From Tepidiforma thermophila (GTDB lineage: Bacteria > Chloroflexota > Dehalococcoidia > Tepidiformales > Tepidiformaceae): DNA of 64,000 bases. Positions 61,214 to 64,000 of this stretch are shown in pieces; position 1 is the first letter of the stretch; every line of letters starts with the position of its first letter. The stretch covers positions 2,232,001 through 2,296,000 of the forward strand of contig NZ_PDJQ01000001.1 of assembly GCF_002563855.1 (NCBI RefSeq). The letters run 5' to 3'. The notes under the pieces were generated by a model. It saw only the letters and a program-made list of their open reading frames with translations. It did not search any database and had not been told where the DNA came from. The translations under genes and the position numbers were made by a program.

Positions 61214-61756
61214 TCAGCGGAGGCGGCGGCCCATGATGTAGAACGGCCAGCCGCCGGCGGTGAAGGTCATTTCGGCGAGGTACTCGAAGCCGAGGCGTGC
61301 GTACAGCTCGTGGGCACGGCTGTCAGTGCGGGTGCTGAGAACGGCGGTCCGCTCGGTGAGGCCGTCGAGGAGGGCGTTGACGAGCGCGCTGCCGACGCCG
61401 CGGCCCTGCGCAGCGGGGGCGACCGCGACTTCGACGACTTCATAGGCATCGCTCAGCCACTCGGCAGCGACGCGGGGCCCGACCCAGCGGACGACGGCAT
61501 CGTGCCACCACTGGCCGTCTTCGCCGTGGTAGCCGTAGGCCATCCCGCAGACTTCGCCATCGGCGGATTCGGCGATGAGGAAGCGGAAGCCCTTGCGGTA
61601 GCGATGGGTATCTCGGATGCGGGCGCGGACCTCACGTCCGCGGTCGAGGTCGCTGTAGGGCGGTTCGGCGAACGCGTCGCCGTAGACCGCGATGGCCCCC
61701 TCGAAGAGGGGGCCATGGGGTTCGATAGCGCGGATGCGGATGGTGGTTGCTGTCAC
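61214..61756 (-). CDS. GNAT acetyltransferase
   Basis: 180-residue acetyltransferase of unknown target. Acetyl-CoA loop AVAPAAQGRGVGSALVNALL near 113-132, the preceding strand EVVEVAVAP, and RAHELYARLGFEYL near 150. FRFLIAESADGEVCGMAYGYHGED forms the central strands. GTG start four bases after the MoxR-type gene, so it is in the same transcription unit. Confidence 0.88.
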   Translation of the reverse strand: MTATTIRIRAIEPHGPLFEGAIAVYGDAFAEPPYSDLDRGREVRARIRDTHRYRKGFRFLIAESADGEVCGMAYGYHGEDGQWWHDAVVRWVGPRVAAEWLSDAYEVVEVAVAPAAQGRGVGSALVNALLDGLTERTAVLSTRTDSRAHELYARLGFEYLAEMTFTAGGWPFYIMGRRLR

Positions 61757-61760
61757 GCCA

Positions 61761-63161
61761 TCAGCCGCGGTACTGGGTCTTGCCGCCGACGCGGTCCTTG
61801 TTGAGCCGTTTGTTGAGGTGGAGCCCTTCGAGGATGAATTCGACGGCGGCCGCGGTTTCGGCGTCGCTGCCGGCCCCGCCGAGCTTCTCCACAGCCGGCA
61901 TGAGACCTTCGATCTGGCGGGCGACGGCGGCGTGCTCGCGGGAGGGAACCATGTCGCCGACTTCGACGGCCACGCCGGCTTTGAAGCGGTTCACAACCTG
62001 CTCCAGTTCGCCGAGGTTGAACGAGCGGTTGAAGACGGCCACGACCGCGCCCTGGATGAGCTTTTCGATGATCTGGTCTTCGCGGCCGTCCTCGACGGTT
62101 TCGAACTCGACCTTGCCGGAGAGGGCCGGGACAACATAGGGGAGGTCGCTGACGCGCGGGACGACGCGGTCTTCGCCGGTGACGATGGCGCGGCGGAGGG
62201 CATTGGCGAGCATCGACTCGTAGTTGGCGATGGAGGCGCGGACGCTGACGCCCGAGCGCTGGTTGATGTCGGGGCTGCGTCGGGCGAGCCGGCTGATCTC
62301 GGCAATGATCTCCTTCATGTATTGCGGGACGGCGACGTCGAAGTCGGCCGGCACCGGGTGGTGCTCCGCTTCCATGATGTCGATTTCGTGTTCGATGCGG
62401 GTCGGGTAGTGGGTGCGGACCTGGGCGCCGTAGCGGTCCTTGAGCGGCGTAATGATGCGGCCGCGGTTGGTGTAGTCCTCGGGGTTAGCGGAGGCGACGA
62501 TGAAGACATCGAGCGGCAGGCGGATGCGGTAGCCGCGGATCTGGACGTCGCGCTCCTCCATGATGTTGAGGAGGCCGACCTGGATGCGTTCGGCGAGGTC
62601 GGGGAGCTCGTTGATGCAGAAGATGCCGCGGTTGGTGCGCGGGATAAGGCCGTAGTGGATGGTGAGCTCATCGCTCAGGTAGCGGCCTTCAGCGACCTTA
62701 ATGGGGTCGACCTCGCCGATGAGGTCGGCGATGGTGATGTCGGGGGTGGCGAGCTTCTCACCGTAGCGTTTCTCGCGGGGGAGCCACTCGATGGGGGCGT
62801 CGTCTCCCTTTTCGGCGATGAGATCGCGGCCGGCCTGGGTGATGGGGTTGAAGGGGTCCTCGGGGATTTCGCAGCCGGCGAGGATGGGGATCTCCTCGTC
62901 GAGGAGGTTGACGAGGGAGCGGATGATGCGGGATTTCGCCTGGCCGCGCTCGCCGAGGAAGATGATGTCCTGGCCGGCGAGGATGGCGTTGACGATGTGG
63001 GGGATGACGGTGTCGTCGTAGCCGTAGATGCCCGGGAAGAGGGTTTCGCCGGCGCGGATCTTCGCGATGAGGTTCTTCCGCATCTCCTCGCGGACGGGAA
63101 GGACGCGATAGCCGGAGGCGCGAAGTTCGCCGACGGTGCGGGGACGTTCGAGTGTCGTCAC
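61761..63161 (-). CDS. MoxR/magnesium-chelatase ChlI-type AAA+ ATPase
   Basis: 466-residue AAA+ protein. Walker A is FLGERGQAKSRIIRSL near 69 (GxxGxxKS), Walker B GIFCINELPDLAERIQVGLLNIMEE near 180, and sensor 1 VFIVASANPEDYTN near 222. Such proteins usually work with a VWA-domain partner as chaperones for metal-cofactor or surface proteins. No VWA or chlorin gene is in the window, so magnesium chelation is unlikely. GTG start. A well-formed promoter and two leader hairpins lie upstream. Confidence 0.87.
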   Translation of the reverse strand: MTTLERPRTVGELRASGYRVLPVREEMRKNLIAKIRAGETLFPGIYGYDDTVIPHIVNAILAGQDIIFLGERGQAKSRIIRSLVNLLDEEIPILAGCEIPEDPFNPITQAGRDLIAEKGDDAPIEWLPREKRYGEKLATPDITIADLIGEVDPIKVAEGRYLSDELTIHYGLIPRTNRGIFCINELPDLAERIQVGLLNIMEERDVQIRGYRIRLPLDVFIVASANPEDYTNRGRIITPLKDRYGAQVRTHYPTRIEHEIDIMEAEHHPVPADFDVAVPQYMKEIIAEISRLARRSPDINQRSGVSVRASIANYESMLANALRRAIVTGEDRVVPRVSDLPYVVPALSGKVEFETVEDGREDQIIEKLIQGAVVAVFNRSFNLGELEQVVNRFKAGVAVEVGDMVPSREHAAVARQIEGLMPAVEKLGGAGSDAETAAAVEFILEGLHLNKRLNKDRVGGKTQYRG

Positions 63162-63246
63162 TGGTGTGCCACTCCGATGAGGTTACCGGCTGGATGCCGG
63201 GAGCCGATGGAGGGGCGGCGCCCCGTGGCGCAAGCCCGTTCCCGGA

Positions 63247-63329
63247 CACTGCCGCTGGCAGTGCGCCCGGTACCGTTCGCAGGTACCGGGCCTCTGGCTC
63301 AATCTTAGGGTGCCCCCCAGGCCTGTCAA
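63247..63329 (-). promoter_or_regulatory. promoter and two leader hairpins of the MoxR-type gene
   Basis: On the minus strand, TTGACA (63324-63329), 16 bases, TAAGAT (63302-63307): one of the best promoters here. The roughly 130-base leader that follows contains two adjacent perfect hairpins: 10 base pairs (63265-63274 with 63282-63291, 7-base loop) and 7 base pairs (63247-63253 with 63257-63263, 3-base loop). Neither has a T tract. Confidence 0.6.
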
Positions 63330-63363
63330 CCGAGGGTGAGCGGGCTGGCATTCGCGGGGGAAA

Positions 63364-63981
63364 TTACCCGAGCAGGGCGTCGATTTCGGCCAGCCGGTCC
63401 GGCGTGTTGGCGTTGAGGAAGCTGCGCAGGCCGGGATCCACAGCGCGGAGCTCGGCTTCGCCGGGTTCGACGACGCGGAGACCTGCGTAGGCAGCGAGGA
63501 TGCGGAGGCCGCCTGCCCCGGACTCGACCGCACGGCGGAAGGCCGGGGCACAGGTTGCGGGCCGGTAGACCGCGACGAGCGGCTGGGGGTAGCCGCCGAC
63601 CCGCGGACAGACGACATCCGCAGAGGCTGCGCGGGCGATGTCGGCGAGGCGCGCAAGGAGGGCGGGAGCGATGAGCGGGGCATCGCAGGAGCATGCGAAG
63701 GCGAGCGGGGCCGCGACCGCGGCAAGGCCGGTCGCGAGGCCCGCGAGGGGCCCGAGGCCGGGGAATTCATCGTCGACGAGGTCGACCGGGACCGGCAGGT
63801 CGAGCGGGGGTAACAGTTGCCCGGGGGCGCGGACGATGACGAGGCGGTCGACCGCCGGCGCGACGGCCTCTGCGACCCACTGGAGGAGGGGCCGGCCGCG
63901 GAGCGGTGCGGAGGCTTTATCGCGGCCGAAGCGGGTGCTGCGGCCCCCGGCGAGGATGACGGCCTCGAGGCCGCGGCTCAC
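63364..63981 (-). CDS. mobA: molybdenum cofactor guanylyltransferase
   Basis: Attaches GMP to molybdopterin to form the MGD cofactor. 205 residues with the GTP-binding start LEAVILAGGRSTRFGRDKASAPLRGRPLLQWVAEAV, DDEFPGLGPLAGLATGLAA near 70-88, FACSCDAPLIAP near 95, and FLNANTPDRLAEI at the end. GTG start 19 bases from the window edge. No other molybdenum genes are in view. Confidence 0.92.
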   Translation of the reverse strand: MSRGLEAVILAGGRSTRFGRDKASAPLRGRPLLQWVAEAVAPAVDRLVIVRAPGQLLPPLDLPVPVDLVDDEFPGLGPLAGLATGLAAVAAPLAFACSCDAPLIAPALLARLADIARAASADVVCPRVGGYPQPLVAVYRPATCAPAFRRAVESGAGGLRILAAYAGLRVVEPGEAELRAVDPGLRSFLNANTPDRLAEIDALLG

Positions 63982-64000
63982 GGGGCACCGTAGAATCGAA

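Noticed and set aside
61761-63161. Magnesium chelatase for chlorophyll synthesis
   Set aside because: No ChlD/ChlH or other chlorin genes are present; the sequence equally fits general MoxR-type ATPases.

Overview
This window looks like chromosomal DNA of an aerobic, GC-rich member of the Chloroflexota, probably a Dehalococcoidia relative such as Tepidiforma. That placement is an inference from gene content: an A2-type heme-copper oxidase, lysine synthesis through DapL plus DapF, the small DUF5679 zinc protein, short IF2, CdaA-YbbR, and the complete absence of outer-membrane or LPS genes. Nearly every base is coding, many genes overlap by 1-4 bases (ATGA, GTGA, TGATG), GTG starts are frequent, and I see no insertion sequence, prophage, integrase or CRISPR. 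No gap between genes exceeds 300 bases.

Layout. 1-2966: end of a cytochrome c oxidase cluster (ctaD end, ctaE, and an unusual subunit IV/ABM/cupredoxin fusion) closed by a strong terminator. 3042-13167 (minus): a pair of class III CoA-transferases, hflX, dapL, dapF, miaA, tpiA, pgk, rpiB, tsaC. 13239-20224 (plus): purine genes guaA, purD, purB, purC, purS with an embedded membrane protein and a terminal BtuF-like protein. 20208-28774 (minus): a winged-helix AAA+ ATPase, GNAT, Nudix and HEAT-repeat genes, then gpsA, plsY, der, ybbR, cdaA (phospholipid precursors, ribosome GTPase, cyclic di-AMP). 28838-34823: argF, small zinc proteins, four tRNAs (Trp, Leu, Cys; Pro on the other strand), a thiolase-like/DUF35 pair, an MFS exporter with an operator-like dyad, and exonuclease III. 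34826-44256: membrane protein, amidohydrolase, second MFS, priA, and a fatty-acid block fabD-fabF-fabF-acpP. 44253-50776: cysteine desulfurase diverging from nusA-ylxR-infB-rbfA-truB, followed by DUF5679. 50860-54438 (minus): HisN-like phosphatase, aldo/keto reductase, a small membrane/zinc protein, and a HemL-like aminotransferase. 54498-59983 (plus): methyltransferase and a 2-oxoacid dehydrogenase operon E3-E1alpha-E1beta-E2. 59980-63981 (minus): tesB, RNHCP protein, GNAT, a MoxR/ChlI-type ATPase with a structured leader, and mobA.

How the parts fit: core carbon flow (triose phosphates, the 2-oxoacid dehydrogenase, fatty acid synthesis, acyl-CoA thioesterase), purine synthesis, translation factors and respiration are all here, as expected of a free-living aerobe. 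The most interesting signals are regulatory and translational. About eleven genes lack a Shine-Dalgarno sequence and instead have a -10-like TANNNT (once CACAAT) 6-8 bases before the start codon, which points to leaderless mRNAs. ylxR has no ATG/GTG/TTG start but has a perfectly spaced Shine-Dalgarno before an ATC. nusA is preceded by a short leader that folds into an intrinsic terminator, with no rimP. Several enzymes also show changed catalytic residues (DapF, ArgF, CdaA, one CoA-transferase, the thiolase). I found no dedicated defence or mobile system.
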